Origin: CAWJJM01 sp963843275 | Lineage (GTDB): Bacteria > Acidobacteriota > Thermoanaerobaculia > Multivoradales > JBCCEF01 | Length of the DNA stretch: 64,000 bases | Direction: 5' to 3' | Assembly: GCA_963843275.1 (NCBI GenBank) | Contig: CAWJJM010000010.1 | Coordinates: 555,234 to 619,233, forward strand | Part shown: positions 28,670 to 37,355 of the stretch, piece after piece | Numbering within the stretch: the first letter of the stretch is position 1 | How the letters are laid out: every line of letters starts with the position of its first letter | Position numbers and translations under genes: made by a program | The notes under the pieces: generated by a model | Seen by the model: only the letters and a program-made list of their open reading frames with translations | Databases searched by the model: none | What the model was told of the DNA's origin: nothing

Positions 28670-29068
28670 TCACCCCCCGGCGACGTAGCTCGCGTGGCGC
28701 GCCACCATCCGCCAGCCGTCCCCCTCCTCGCGCCACAGGTCCGTGAAGCGCCGCCGCCGCGGCGCCTCGCCGGGGGCGTTGGTGACCACGTCGTGGCCCA
28801 TCGCCACCACCAGGTCGCCGATCCGTCGCAGCGTCTCGATCTCGATCTCGTAGGTGAGGTGCCGGATCACCCCGCCGGCCAGCAGCCCGAGGATCTGCTC
28901 CCGATCGTTGACCCGGTCGAGCGGCGAGTTCACCAGCAGCTCCTCGGACCACAGGCGCCGCAGCGCCTCGACGTCCTGGGCCAGGAAGGCCCGCCGGCCC
29001 TGCTCCTCCAGCGCACGGATGCGCTCCTGCCACTCCCCCGCAGCGATCTCCGGGACCGATCCGTCCAT
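28670..29068 (-). CDS. SnoaL/DUF4440-like (NTF2-fold) protein
   Basis: 132-residue NTF2-like domain: WQERIRALEEQGRRAFLAQD, ALRRLWSEELLVNSPLDRVN, then IEIETLRRIGDLVVAMGHDV and RRFTDLWREEGDGWRMVARH. These match stand-alone nuclear-transport-factor-2 family proteins annotated DUF4440. No catalytic role is assigned. The ATG at 29068 is preferred over the GTG at 29098, because the domain begins there and an AAAGGA lies upstream. It is one of five NTF2-fold genes between 28.6 and 37.9 kb. Confidence 0.82.
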   Translation of the reverse strand: MDGSVPEIAAGEWQERIRALEEQGRRAFLAQDVEALRRLWSEELLVNSPLDRVNDREQILGLLAGGVIRHLTYEIEIETLRRIGDLVVAMGHDVVTNAPGEAPRRRRFTDLWREEGDGWRMVARHASYVAGG

Positions 29069-29122
29069 GGAGCACCACGTCCTTTCCGGCGCCGGCACGG
29101 GAGGCCGGGGCCTTCGCCCAGT

Positions 29123-30059
29123 CTACGCGCGGCCGGCGCCCGCCGCGCGGTCGGCCGCGGGCCGTCCCGAGCGCCGCCGTCGCAGCGAGATCAGCATCAC
29201 CGACGCCAGGATGACCGCGGCCGCCAGGGCGGTCCGGGCGCTGAGCTCCTCGCCGGCCAGCGCCCAGCCGCAGCAGCAGCGCCACCACCGGGTTGACGTA
29301 GGCGTAGGTGGCGACCTTGGCGGGCGGGGCGTTGCGCAGCAGCCAGGTGTAGGCGCTGTAGGCGATCAGCGAGCCGAAGACCACCAGGTAGAGGACCGCC
29401 AGCGCCGAGGTGGTCGAGACCGCCCCGAGGTCGAGGCGGCCGGCCTCCCCGCTGACCGCGCCGGCGACCATCAGGCCGGCGCCGCCGGCCAGCATCTCCA
29501 TCGCGGTGCCCAGGCGCGACGACGCCGGCAGCCGGGCGTGGCGGGAGTACAGCGAGCCGATCGACCACAGCAGCGAGGCGAGGGTCATCACCGCGGCCCC
29601 GAGCGGGTCGACCCGGCCGACGCCGGCGATCTCGGCCGGCCCGACCAGCAGCGCCAGCCCGCCGAGGCCGCCGGCGACCCCGAGCACCACGGCCGGCGTC
29701 GGCCGCTGGCCGCCGGGGCGCAGCGCCTCGATCGCGACCACCCAAAGGGGGACCAGCGCCACCAGCAGCGCCGCCAGGCCGGAGCTGATCCGCTGCTCTG
29801 CCCACACCACGCCGCCGTTGCCGCCGCACAGCATGAGCACGCCGACCACCGCCGCCGCGCGCCACTCCCCCGCCGTGGGCCGGACGGCGCCGCGCCGCCG
29901 CGCCCACAGGTAGAGGATCGAGCCCGCCACCAGGAAGCGCACCCCCGCCATCCAGAACGGGGGCAGGGTCTCGATGGCGAAGCGGATGGCGAGGTACGTC
30001 GACCCCCAGATGAGGTAGACGGCGGCGAACGCGCCGACGAGCTTCCAACGCGGCGTCAC
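29123..30059 (-). CDS. EamA/DMT-family transporter (one frameshift)
   Basis: Inner-membrane drug/metabolite exporter with about ten helices and two EamA repeats: LVGAFAAVYLIWGSTYLAIR, then MLCGGNGGVVWAEQRISSG in the first half, and YSAYTWLLRNAPPAKVATYA followed by YVNPVVALLL in the second. An extra C near 29270 breaks the frame. Removing it gives LLLGWALAGEELSARTALAA, VILASVMLISLRRRRSG and a TAG at 29123, about 311 residues in all. GTG at 30059 (VTPRWKLVG), 34 bases after the AraC-MGMT stop, is the likely start. The substrate is unknown. Confidence 0.88.
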
Positions 30060-30093
30060 GGAGCGCGGTTCCGCGGGGGGGAGGCGCCGGGGC

Positions 30094-31017
30094 TCAGCCC
30101 CGCGCCGCCTCCCAGGCCAGCAGCGCCCGCTTGCGCGCCGTGCCCCAGCGGTACCCGCCGAGGGCGCCCGAGGCGCGCAGCACGCGATGGCAGGGGATGA
30201 GCCAGGCCACCGGGTTGGCGGCCACCGCCCCCGCCACGGCGCGCGCCGCGGTGGGACGGCCCAGCCGCTGCGCCAGCTCACCGTAGGACACCGTCTCGCC
30301 GGGAGCCAGGGCGAGCAGGGCCCGCCACACCTGGAGCTGGAAGTTGGTGCCGCGCAGGTGGAGGGGGATCGGCTCGTCGGCGGCGCCGGCGGACCCGCCC
30401 GCGCCGAGCGCGGCGGCGATCCTCTCCGCCGCCGGCCGCACCGCCTCCGGGTCGTGCCGGGTCTCCGCGGCCGGCCAGGCGCGGCGCAGCACGGCACGGG
30501 CCTCGGCGGCGCCGTCGCCGCCCGGCTCGGCGAGGAAGGCGAAGGCGCACAGGCCGCGGTCGGTGGCGGCCAGCAGCGCGTCGCCGAACGGCGTGGGGTG
30601 GACCCCCCAGCCGATGCGCACCCCGGCGCCGCCGCGCTTGAACTCGCCGGGGGTCACCGCCTCCACCGCCACGAACAGGTCATGGAGCCGCCCCGGCCCG
30701 GAGAGCCCGGCGTCGAGCGCCGCCTCGAGCACGCTGTCGTCCGCCGCCAGGCGGCGCTTGGCATGCTCGAGGGTCAGGCACTGGACGAAGCGCTTGGGCG
30801 TCACCCCGGTGAGTCGCCGGAACACCCGGTCGAAGTGCCAGGGCGACAGACCCACGCTCCCCGCGACCTCGGCCAGGGAGGGCTGCTCGCGGTAGCTCTC
30901 GACCAGCAGGGAGATGGCGCGGGCGACGCGCCGGGAATCGAGGTCGTCCCGGGCGGCGCCGGCCGCGGGTGCGGGGTGGAGAACGGGAGGCACGGAGGCG
31001 AGCTCGGCGGTCGTCAT
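30094..31017 (-). CDS. Bifunctional AraC-type regulator / methylated-DNA-protein cysteine methyltransferase
   Basis: 307 residues. An AraC helix-turn-helix domain at about 30-130 (PSLAEVAGSVGLSPWHFDRV, FRRLTGVTPKRFVQ) is fused to an O6-alkylguanine-DNA alkyltransferase (LHLRGTNFQLQVWRALLALA, then ETVSYGELAQRLGRPTAARA) with the acceptor cysteine in the motif PCHRV (C276). This is the C-terminal two-thirds of Ada. The N-terminal zinc domain that repairs methylphosphotriesters is absent, so its activation route must differ from E. coli Ada. Start is the ATG at 31017. It could be coupled to the EamA gene downstream. Confidence 0.95.
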   Translation of the reverse strand: MTTAELASVPPVLHPAPAAGAARDDLDSRRVARAISLLVESYREQPSLAEVAGSVGLSPWHFDRVFRRLTGVTPKRFVQCLTLEHAKRRLAADDSVLEAALDAGLSGPGRLHDLFVAVEAVTPGEFKRGGAGVRIGWGVHPTPFGDALLAATDRGLCAFAFLAEPGGDGAAEARAVLRRAWPAAETRHDPEAVRPAAERIAAALGAGGSAGAADEPIPLHLRGTNFQLQVWRALLALAPGETVSYGELAQRLGRPTAARAVAGAVAANPVAWLIPCHRVLRASGALGGYRWGTARKRALLAWEAARG

Positions 31018-31190
31018 GGGAGGAGCATACGGGGCGCGCGGCGTCCGTCGCCACCCGGTTCTTGCGCCGCCACCGCCGGCGCCCCCTCCCCGCGAGAGCT
31101 CAGCGGGAGAGCCGAGGGACCTGCGTCAGGTGATCGTCGACGGCCACCGGCGAGCTCCCTCCGGTGGCGCCACGACGCCGTGGCCGCGCC

Positions 31191-31617
31191 TCAGCCTCCC
31201 AGCCGCGCCAGCGCCTGCAGCATCGCCGGCGAGGCGTCGGCGTGGTGGTGGACGACCTTCCACGACCCGCCCTCGCGGCGATAGAGGTTGGTGACCCGGT
31301 GCTCGATAGCGACCGGCTCGCCGCCCAACCGAAAGCTGCCCTTCTCCACGCCGCAGCTCGTAGGCCAGATCGCCGGACACCCGGAGGAGCTGGTCTTCGA
31401 GCCCGACCCGCCCGTCGCCGGCGTGGGCCGCGACCTGCTCGAACGACTCGCGCACCGCGTCCCATCCCACCTGGCGGCCGCCGATCGGGTGCATCGCCGT
31501 CACCTCCGCGCCGTGCGCCCACACCTCCGCCATCGCGCTCGCGTCGCCGTTCGCCATCCGGTTCAATGCCGCATAGAACCGCTCCGACGCTGCACGCACC
31601 TCGTCTTCCGCCGACAC
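31191..31617 (-). CDS. SnoaL-like (NTF2-fold) protein (one frameshift)
   Basis: About 141 residues after frame repair: MSAEDEVRAASERFYAALNR, then AMAEVWAHGAEVTAMHPIGG and RQVGWDAVRESFEQVAAHAG in the first frame, EHRVTNLYRREGGSWKVVHH in the second, ending at TGA 31191-31193. The break near 31352 fits an extra C (CTGGGC read as CTGCGGC in gene sense), the same error type as in the EamA gene. The C-terminal WKVVHHHAD is typical of DUF4440/SnoaL proteins. Role unknown; it may be a small-molecule isomerase, hydratase or binding protein. A GAAAGGAGG Shine-Dalgarno precedes the ATG at 31617. Confidence 0.8.
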
Positions 31618-31723
31618 GGACGCCTCCTTTCGTCGAGGAACCTCTCCGGCTGCTGGAACAGGTTCACCGGCAGTCTAGGGAGCTTGCCGGGGAACCGTCA
31701 ACGGCCGCCGTGTAAGGGTCCGC

Positions 31724-31957
31724 TCAGTCGGGCGGGGGCGGCGGGAAGAGGCCGAGCTGGGTGAGCATCGCGAGGTTGTCCCACTCCACCCACAGCTCGG
31801 CGATCCGCCCCGACTCGATCCGGAAGAGCCCGAGGAACGGTGCCCGCACCGTGCGGCCGGTGGCCGGGAGCTCGCCCAGAGGTCCCTCCTGGGTCCCGCT
31901 GTAGGTCGCCCGTACGGCCACCAGATCCCCCTCGGCGACGAGCTGATCGAGCGCCAC
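31724..31957 (-). CDS. Truncated SnoaL-like polyketide-cyclase-family protein
   Basis: 77 residues matching only the C-terminal half of the neighbouring paralogue at 32015-32446: TYSGTQEGPLGELPATGRTV and GLFRIESGRIAELWVEWDNL align with THTGPLPGVPATGRRISLGG and IYRFAEGRVVEAWEQLDLLG. The N-terminal helical half of the fold is missing. Even so, a good Shine-Dalgarno (AAAGGAAGGGAG) stands 6 bases before GTG 31957. It may be an expressed half-domain or a gene shortened by recombination between tandem copies, with the second more likely. Confidence 0.6.
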   Translation of the reverse strand: MALDQLVAEGDLVAVRATYSGTQEGPLGELPATGRTVRAPFLGLFRIESGRIAELWVEWDNLAMLTQLGLFPPPPPD

Positions 31958-32014
31958 GCTCTCCCTTCCTTTCTGGCCAGCGAGGCGGCGGGCGCTGCGG
32001 ACCGCCCGTCCCCC

Positions 32015-32446
32015 TCAGCCGTGTCCGGGCGGCGGGACCACGCCGAGCTGCCGCCACATCCCCAGCAGGTCGAGCTGCTCCCAGGCCTCGACCACCCGCC
32101 CCTCCGCGAAGCGGTAGATCGTGATGCCGCCGAGCGAGATCCGGCGCCCGGTGGCCGGGACGCCGGGCAGGGGCCCGGTGTGGGTGCCGGTGGCGCTCCA
32201 GCGGCCGACCACCGTGTCGCCGCAGGCGATCAGCTCGTCATAGGTCACGTGCGAGTCCGGGAAGGCGGCGCGGTAGCGCGACACCGCCTGCCGCCACTCC
32301 TCGCGGCCCCCGACGCCGCCCGGCATGTGGGGGCCGTGGTAGCGCCCCTCCGGCGCCATCACCGCGTCGAGAACCTCGAGGTCGCCCCGGTTCCAGACGT
32401 CGTCCGCGACCCGCGCGATCAGCGCCTTGGCGTGTTCCGTCTCCAT
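32015..32446 (-). CDS. SnoaL-like polyketide-cyclase-family protein
   Basis: 143-residue ester-cyclase (SnoaL) family protein with the expected pattern ALIARVADDVWNRGDLEVLD, APEGRYHGPHMPGGVGGREE, RAAFPDSHVTYDELIACGDT and ITIYRFAEGRVVEAWEQLDL. The ATG at 32446 is chosen because the family begins there and GGAGGGAC precedes it; a longer open frame to 32578 is unlike the family. It is paralogous to the fragment 31 codons downstream (31724-31957). By family it could act on polyketide-like or lipid substrates, but many members have no known reaction. Confidence 0.88.
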   Translation of the reverse strand: METEHAKALIARVADDVWNRGDLEVLDAVMAPEGRYHGPHMPGGVGGREEWRQAVSRYRAAFPDSHVTYDELIACGDTVVGRWSATGTHTGPLPGVPATGRRISLGGITIYRFAEGRVVEAWEQLDLLGMWRQLGVVPPPGHG

Positions 32447-32712
32447 GCCCGTCCCTCCGGCGTTCGCTCCGGCCCCGGCGGCACCGGCAGCGTCCCGGGA
32501 TCCACACGTCGCCGAGATGGCAGACCATCTCGTGGCCGCCGGGCTCGGAAAAGCTGTCCTCGTCGTGTCCGAGGCCATCCTATCCGCACCGCGTGCGGCG
32601 GCAAGCGTCCCCGGGACCGGGCGACCGAACCCCGGCGCCCGGACGGGGGACGTATGATCACGGGGAGCCGGCGAGCTACCGGTCCGCTCCCCGTCCGCAA
32701 AGGAGACCCCCC

Positions 32713-33276
32713 GTGAAAGAGCTGCTCTCGATCCTCACCGCCCTTCTCTTCGCGGTCCCCGCCCTCGCCGCCCTGCAACCCGGCGCACCGGCGCCGCGCT
32801 TCGACGCGCCCGCGGCGCGCGACGGCCGGGAGCTGAGCTTCTCGCTGTCCGAGGCCCTGGCCAAGGGCCCCGTGGTCGTCTACTTCTACCCCTCGGCCTT
32901 CACCGGTGGCTGCGACCGCGAGGCGCACGCCTTCTCGGCGAGCATGGAGAAGTTCACCGCCGCCGGCGCCACGGTGGTGGGCGTGTCGCTCGACAGCATG
33001 GAGCGCCTGGTCGCCTTCTCGGCCGACCCCGACACCTGCGCCGGCAACGTCACCGTGGCCTCCGACCCCGACGGCGCCGTCGCCGGCCGCTACGAGGTGC
33101 CCGTCGGCGAGGTCCACCCGGGCGCCAAGGACTCCCGCGGCGAGGAGATCGGCCACGGCTTCGCCCAGCGCACCACCTTCGTCGTCGACCGCGGCGGCGA
33201 GATCGCGGCGACGATCGCCGGCGTCAGCCCCGAGGAGCACGCCGCGCAGGCGCTGGCCGCGGTCCAAGGCCTCTAG
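32713..33276 (+). CDS. Exported peroxiredoxin (AhpC/TSA, Bcp-like)
   Basis: 187 residues beginning with a signal peptide (KELLSILTALLFAVPALAA) and then the thioredoxin-fold peroxiredoxin domain: LAKGPVVVYFYPSAFTGGCD with peroxidatic Cys67, EAHAFSASMEKFTAAGATVV, and a second cysteine at 109 (DPDTCAGN) placed as a candidate resolving residue. FAQRTTFVVDRGGEIAATIA is the family C-terminal strand. It probably reduces peroxides in the periplasm. The GTG at 32713 has an AAAGGAG Shine-Dalgarno 8 bases upstream. A terminator-like hairpin follows at 33299. Confidence 0.9.
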   Translation: MKELLSILTALLFAVPALAALQPGAPAPRFDAPAARDGRELSFSLSEALAKGPVVVYFYPSAFTGGCDREAHAFSASMEKFTAAGATVVGVSLDSMERLVAFSADPDTCAGNVTVASDPDGAVAGRYEVPVGEVHPGAKDSRGEEIGHGFAQRTTFVVDRGGEIAATIAGVSPEEHAAQALAAVQGL

Positions 33277-33298
33277 CGGAGCCGGCGTCCAGCGGCGC

Positions 33299-33326
33299 GG
33301 CGGAGACCCCGCCCGGGGTCGCCGCC
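33299..33326. terminator. Bidirectional terminator-like hairpin between convergent genes
   Basis: GGCGG-A-GACCCCG-CC-CGGGGTC-G-CCGCC: a 12-bp stem with one A-G mismatch, 22 bases after the peroxiredoxin stop and 49 bases beyond the stop of the facing gene. No T tract. Confidence 0.5.
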
Positions 33327-33375
33327 GGTCCCTCCTCACGCTCCATGACGGGCCCCGCGGCCCGCGCCCACCACC

Positions 33376-33723
33376 TCATCGCGTCGCTCCGAGCCAGGTC
33401 ACCAGGGTGTAGATCAGGCTGGCGACGAAGAGGCCGCCGAAGATCTCCTTGTTGTAGCGGGCCAGCCACAGCGGCAGGTAGATGTCGAAGTTGTCGCGGC
33501 GGTCCTCGGTGTAGCGGGCGGCGACGTCGGTCAGCGGACAGCGCCAGCGGTTGACCAGGATGACGACCACCTCGACGGAGACGACGCCGATCAACACGCC
33601 GGCCGTGCCGAGCTCGCCGCGCCGGACGGCCACCGGGATGGCGAGGATGCAGCCGGCGAAGAAGGCCCAGACGACGGTGTGGAGGATCTTGACCGCGCGG
33701 AGCGCGGCTCGCGGGCTCGACAT
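33376..33723 (-). CDS. Small membrane protein of unknown function
   Basis: 115 residues with three hydrophobic segments: VKILHTVVWAFFAGCILAIP, GTAGVLIGVVSVEVVVILVN and IFGGLFVASLIYTLVTWLG. Between them is the polar block NRWRCPLTDVAARYTEDRRD, reminiscent of small DUF2784-like membrane proteins that keep a CPLT motif; the assignment is not firm. Start is the ATG at 33723 (MSSPRAALRAVKILHT); the 16 codons upstream are unlike a leader. Probably an inner-membrane protein. No neighbours suggest a role. Confidence 0.7.
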   Translation of the reverse strand: MSSPRAALRAVKILHTVVWAFFAGCILAIPVAVRRGELGTAGVLIGVVSVEVVVILVNRWRCPLTDVAARYTEDRRDNFDIYLPLWLARYNKEIFGGLFVASLIYTLVTWLGATR

Positions 33724-33828
33724 GACGGACTCCAGAGACGTGGACGGCGGCTCCAGCCACGGGCTCTCCATCGATTCTGACCCCGGCCGGCGCGGGCGGC
33801 AAGGGGATCCCCCGGCGCCGTCGCCCCG

Positions 33829-34335
33829 TCAGCGGCTCCCCGCGCCCGACAGATCCAGCGCGTACAGCGGGAGGTGGCGGCCCGGGACGCTGCCCGACTC
33901 TCGACGGCCGACGAGGACGCCCCCGGCGGCCTCGTAGAAGCCGGCGGCGTTCGGATCCCCCTGGATGAGGAGGCGCGCGGCGCCATCGGCCGCCGCCGCG
34001 GCCTTCGCATGCTCGAGCAGTCTGCCGCCGTGGCCTCGACCGATGTGCACCGGCTCGACGAAGAGCGCCTCGAGCTCGGTCTCCTCCGGCGAGCGCCGCA
34101 CCAGCGCGTAGAAGCCCACGCAGGCCCCGCCGACCTCCCCGACCCCGAAGCGCCAGCCGGGCGCGCGGATCTGCTCGGCCGTGTACGTCAGCTCGTCCTC
34201 GCAGGCGGTCAGGAACTCGGCCGAGTATCCCCAGTGCGCCTTCGAGCGGCGGGCCAGGGCGGTCAACCTTCCCGCCTCCGCGGGTGCCGCCGGCCGCACG
34301 GTGAGCGGGGACGCTGTGCGCGGAACCTCGTCCAT
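33829..34335 (-). CDS. GNAT-family N-acetyltransferase
   Basis: 168-residue GCN5-type acetyltransferase. TVRPAAPAEAGRLTALARRS opens the fold, TELEALFVEPVHIGRGHGGR is motif A with the acetyl-CoA pyrophosphate loop (GRGHGG), and NAAGFYEAAGGVLVGRRES is motif B. The substrate is unknown. Start is the ATG at 34335. The N-terminal AHWGYSAEFLTACEDELTYT is shared by a common subgroup of uncharacterised GNATs. Confidence 0.9.
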   Translation of the reverse strand: MDEVPRTASPLTVRPAAPAEAGRLTALARRSKAHWGYSAEFLTACEDELTYTAEQIRAPGWRFGVGEVGGACVGFYALVRRSPEETELEALFVEPVHIGRGHGGRLLEHAKAAAAADGAARLLIQGDPNAAGFYEAAGGVLVGRRESGSVPGRHLPLYALDLSGAGSR

Positions 34336-34511
34336 CGGACACCACCCGGGCGACGAGAGGCCCGCGGTCCGGCAGGCGGGCACCTCGACGCCCCTTCCGG
34401 CAGAGCATCGCACGACCGCGACCGGCCGCGTCGCCCCGAGCCGGAGGCCGGGCGGCACGGGGGTTGCTCCACCGGAAGTCGACGAGATTGAACGCGACCG
34501 AGGAGGCAGCG

Positions 34512-34730
34512 ATGAAGACACCGCAGACCGATCCCGAAGACGATCCCCGCCACCACTTCCAGAAAGTGAAGGGGATGCTCGAGGACGTCGCCCGGCATGC
34601 GCGCGAAGACGTCGGCAAGGTCGACGATCGCCAGGCCCGGGCCCTGCTCGAGACCACGGCGGAGGTCCTGCTGGGCCTGACCCGTGCCTATGATCACGCC
34701 CTGAACCGGAGCGAGCCCGCCTGGCGGTAG
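34512..34730 (+). CDS. Small hypothetical protein (72 aa)
   Basis: Charged, helical protein with no cysteine or signal: DPRHHFQKVKGMLEDVARHA, REDVGKVDDRQARALLETTA and EVLLGLTRAYDHALNRSEPA. AGGAGG ends 5 bases before the ATG at 34512, which supports translation and rejects the upstream ATG at 34464. Function unknown. The regular amphipathic pattern suggests a small helical bundle or a binding partner. Confidence 0.65.
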   Translation: MKTPQTDPEDDPRHHFQKVKGMLEDVARHAREDVGKVDDRQARALLETTAEVLLGLTRAYDHALNRSEPAWR

Positions 34731-34830
34731 CCGGCGGGAACCCCGGGAACGAGCAGCTCCGACCCGCCCAGCCGTGAGAATCGGCCCCCGGCGCGGGCCG
34801 GAAGACCCTCCACGATCCGGAGGCACGACG

Positions 34831-35793
34831 ATGAAGGTCTTCCTGGCAGGTGGGACGGGAGCGGTCGGGCGCCAGCTCGTGCCGGAGCTGGTCGAGCGCG
34901 GTCACACGGTGGTGGCCACGACCCGCAGCCCGGACAAGATCGGTGCCCTTCGCGCGCTCGGCGCCGAAGGGGTGGTGATGGACGGGCTGGACCCGGCGTC
35001 GGTGCGCCGTGCCGTGATCGCGGCGGCGCCCGACGTGGTCGTCCACCAGATGACGTCGCTGTCGGGCGCCCGCGACCTGCGGCGGTTCGACGACGCGTTC
35101 GAATACAGCAACCGCCTGCGCACCGAGGGGACCGACTCCCTGCTCGCCGCGGCGCGCGAGGCGGGCGCCGGCCGCTTCGTGGCGCAGAGCTTCACCGGCT
35201 GGCCCAACGAGCGGCGCGGCGGCCCGGTCAAGAGCGAGGAGGACCCGCTCGACCCCGATCCGCCGCGCTCGATGCGGCGGACGCTGGCGGCGATCCGCCA
35301 CGTCGAGGAGACGGTCGGTGGCATCCGGGAGCCGGAGGGGATCGTGCTCCGCTACGGCTTCTTCTACGGTCCGGGCACCGCGGTCTCGGCCGGCGGCGAG
35401 ATCCCGGAGGCCGTCCGCCGGCGCCGCCTGCCGCTGGTCGGGGGCGGCAGGGGGGTCTGGTCATTCGTCCACGTCGACGACGTGGCGTGGGCGACGGCGC
35501 GGGCGGTCGAGGGGGCGCCGCCGGGCCTCTACAACGTCGTCGACGACGAGCCGGCCGAGGTCCGCGTCTGGCTCCCCGAGCTGGCGCGGATCCTCGGCGC
35601 GCCGCCGCCGCGGCGCGTGCCGGCGTGGCTCGCCCGCCCGCTCGCCGGCGAGGCGATGGTCGCGATGATGACCGCCGCGCGCGGCTCCTCGAACGCGAAG
35701 GCGAAGCGCGTGCTCGGCTGGACGCCGCTCCACCCGAGCTGGCGGGAGGGCTTCCGCGAGCTGGCGGGCGAGCCGCCGCCCGCCGCGGGCTGA
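34831..35793 (+). CDS. NAD(P)-dependent epimerase/dehydratase family protein (extended SDR)
   Basis: 320-residue atypical or extended SDR. The cofactor motif KVFLAGGTGAVGRQLVPELV (GxxGxxG) is at the N-terminus. VVHQMTSLSG, FVAQSFTGWPNERRGG and LRYGFFYGPGTAVSAGG follow, then SFVHVDDVAWATARAVEGAP and YNVVDDEPAEVRVWLPELAR, typical of NAD-dependent sugar epimerase-like proteins. The catalytic YxxxK is not obvious, as in many atypical SDRs. The ATG at 34831 follows a CCGGAGGCA Shine-Dalgarno. Substrate unknown. Confidence 0.88.
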   Translation: MKVFLAGGTGAVGRQLVPELVERGHTVVATTRSPDKIGALRALGAEGVVMDGLDPASVRRAVIAAAPDVVVHQMTSLSGARDLRRFDDAFEYSNRLRTEGTDSLLAAAREAGAGRFVAQSFTGWPNERRGGPVKSEEDPLDPDPPRSMRRTLAAIRHVEETVGGIREPEGIVLRYGFFYGPGTAVSAGGEIPEAVRRRRLPLVGGGRGVWSFVHVDDVAWATARAVEGAPPGLYNVVDDEPAEVRVWLPELARILGAPPPRRVPAWLARPLAGEAMVAMMTAARGSSNAKAKRVLGWTPLHPSWREGFRELAGEPPPAAG

Positions 35794-35797
35794 ACGC

Positions 35798-36286
35798 TCA
35801 CCGCCCTCCCGCCGCCGGCGCCGGCTCCCCGAGCCGGTCCTCGACATACCGCACGAAGCCGTCGCTGTGGTTCCGGCGGTTGCCGGTCCAGCCCGCCCGC
35901 GGGCGCCGTCGGGCCTCGGCGACGAACCAGCCGTTCCAGTCGTTCCAGGCCGCCTCCCCCAGCACCCCGTCCCTTCCGGCGGACCACGCCAGCTCCCAAC
36001 TGTCGTAGAAGACGTGCTCGTAGGCCAGGAAACGGGCCATCTGGGCCGGCGACAGGGCCTCCGGGCGTCGCGCAGCGGTGATCTGCAGCTCGGCGAGCTC
36101 GGGGTTCTCGATCAGCAGCCGGTCCCTCTCCAACATCCGTTGGTAGAGGAGGGTCTCGACGTCCGTGCTGGTCAGGGTCTGGGAGCGCCGGAACTCGCTC
36201 GCCGCGTAGAGCAACGAGGCGACGACCGCGAGGGCGGTGACGATCTCCGCCAGCGACACCACCGTCTCGAGCCGCGTCCTGCTCAC
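35798..36286 (-). CDS. Membrane-anchored hypothetical protein
   Basis: 162 residues. One N-terminal membrane segment (LAEIVTALAVVASLLYAASE) precedes a soluble helical domain with SQTLTSTDVETLLYQRMLER, PELAELQITAARRPEALSPA, FLAYEHVFYDSWELAWSAG and EAAWNDWNGWFVAEARRRP. This arrangement occurs in a widespread uncharacterised family of single-pass proteins. Start is the ATG at 36286. It is convergent with the epimerase gene, 4 bases apart. Function unknown. Confidence 0.75.
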   Translation of the reverse strand: MSRTRLETVVSLAEIVTALAVVASLLYAASEFRRSQTLTSTDVETLLYQRMLERDRLLIENPELAELQITAARRPEALSPAQMARFLAYEHVFYDSWELAWSAGRDGVLGEAAWNDWNGWFVAEARRRPRAGWTGNRRNHSDGFVRYVEDRLGEPAPAAGGR

Positions 36287-36476
36287 GTCCGCGCTCCTCT
36301 CCGCCGGGTCGGCCCAGGGCGGCCCGCGGCGCTCGTCCTTCCGGGTCTCCAGCCACCGACCCTACCGCACGCCGTCCCCTGAGGCGGCCCCTCGGCCCTT
36401 CTCGACCGACTGGGCGGTCCGGTGCACCGGACCGAGCGTCACGCCACCGTCGGCGCACCGGAAGTCCGCCGCGGAG

Positions 36477-36857
36477 TTAGCGGACCAGCTCGAACCCCTG
36501 GAGGTCGGCCAGCCCGAGGACGGCGAGAACGGCCTGCACGGCGAGAACCGCGAGGACGAACCGGCGGCGCCAGGGCGGCGGCAGAACGGCGTAACCGAGG
36601 GCGGCTCCGATCACGCCGCACGGGATCCCGACCGCCAGCCCGACGAACCCGTCGAGGCCTTCGTAGCCCCCGGGAAGATCGGGCTCGGCGGTGAGCTGGA
36701 GGCGCAGGAGCGAGGCGGCGAGCGCCGCGGGCGCGACGAGCCCGAGCGGAATCGCCAGCACCCCGAGGATCCCGGACAGCAGGGTGCACAGGCGCTCGAC
36801 GGCGCGCGCCGGTAGCAGGACCTTGCGGTTCCACACCCGGGTGGCTGTCGGCCGCAT
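36477..36857 (-). CDS. Small multi-pass membrane protein, unknown function
   Basis: 126 residues with about three hydrophobic segments: LCTLLSGILGVLAIPLGLVA, GFVGLAVGIPCGVIGAALGY and FVLAVLAVQAVLAVLGLADL. The start at the ATG 36857 (MRPTATRVWNRKVL) is chosen because the longer frame to 37058 overlaps the VOC gene upstream and is arginine-rich noise. No motif identifies a family; the PWRRR loop is the only charged cluster. Confidence 0.6.
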   Translation of the reverse strand: MRPTATRVWNRKVLLPARAVERLCTLLSGILGVLAIPLGLVAPAALAASLLRLQLTAEPDLPGGYEGLDGFVGLAVGIPCGVIGAALGYAVLPPPWRRRFVLAVLAVQAVLAVLGLADLQGFELVR

Positions 36858-36886
36858 CACGGATCCCCGCTTCTGAGGGCGCCGGC

Positions 36887-37300
36887 TCAGCGCCCGACGA
36901 TCTCTCCGAAGGCGAGGTCGTGACCGTCGAGGTCCCGGACCCCGAACTCCCGGACACCGTAGGGCTTCAGCCCCAGCTCGTAATCGAGCGTCGCGCCGCG
37001 CTCGCGCAGCTCGGCGTAGAGCGCCTCGACGTCGTCGACCCAGAAGTAGGCGTTCCACATCTGGCGCACCACGCGCCAGTGCGGGGTCAACGTCGCCCCC
37101 GGCGGCGCCTGGCTCAGCATCACCGTGTGGCCGTCGCGCCGCACCATGCAGAAGTTCGGCGGCTCGCCCCAGAGGCGGTCGAACGCGAAGCCCAGGCGGT
37201 CGCGGTAGTGGTCCGCCGCCGCCACCACGTCGCGGACCAGCAGGACGGGGGCGACCGATCGGATCCGTGCGGTCGTCGCCCCGCCTTCCGGAGCGGTCAT
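36887..37300 (-). CDS. VOC (glyoxalase/bleomycin-resistance fold) family protein
   Basis: 137 residues with two beta-alpha-beta-beta-beta modules: SVAPVLLVRDVVAAADHYRD, RLGFAFDRLWGEPPNFCMVR, then WNAYFWVDDVEALYAELRER and FGVRDLDGHDLAFGE. The metal-ligand positions H59-like and the terminal glutamate (LAFGE) resemble glyoxalase-superfamily dioxygenases or lyases, but no specific reaction is indicated. Start is the ATG at 37300. It stands between two other small single-domain genes on the same strand. Confidence 0.9.
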   Translation of the reverse strand: MTAPEGGATTARIRSVAPVLLVRDVVAAADHYRDRLGFAFDRLWGEPPNFCMVRRDGHTVMLSQAPPGATLTPHWRVVRQMWNAYFWVDDVEALYAELRERGATLDYELGLKPYGVREFGVRDLDGHDLAFGEIVGR

Positions 37301-37355
37301 CGATCCTCCCCCGCCGGCGCAGCTCCCGTCCCGAGCGGCCGGCGGCCTCGCGCCC

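Noticed and set aside
34464..34511. Upstream ATG for the 72-residue protein
   Set aside because: An AGGAGG Shine-Dalgarno lies after this ATG and directly serves the ATG at 34512.
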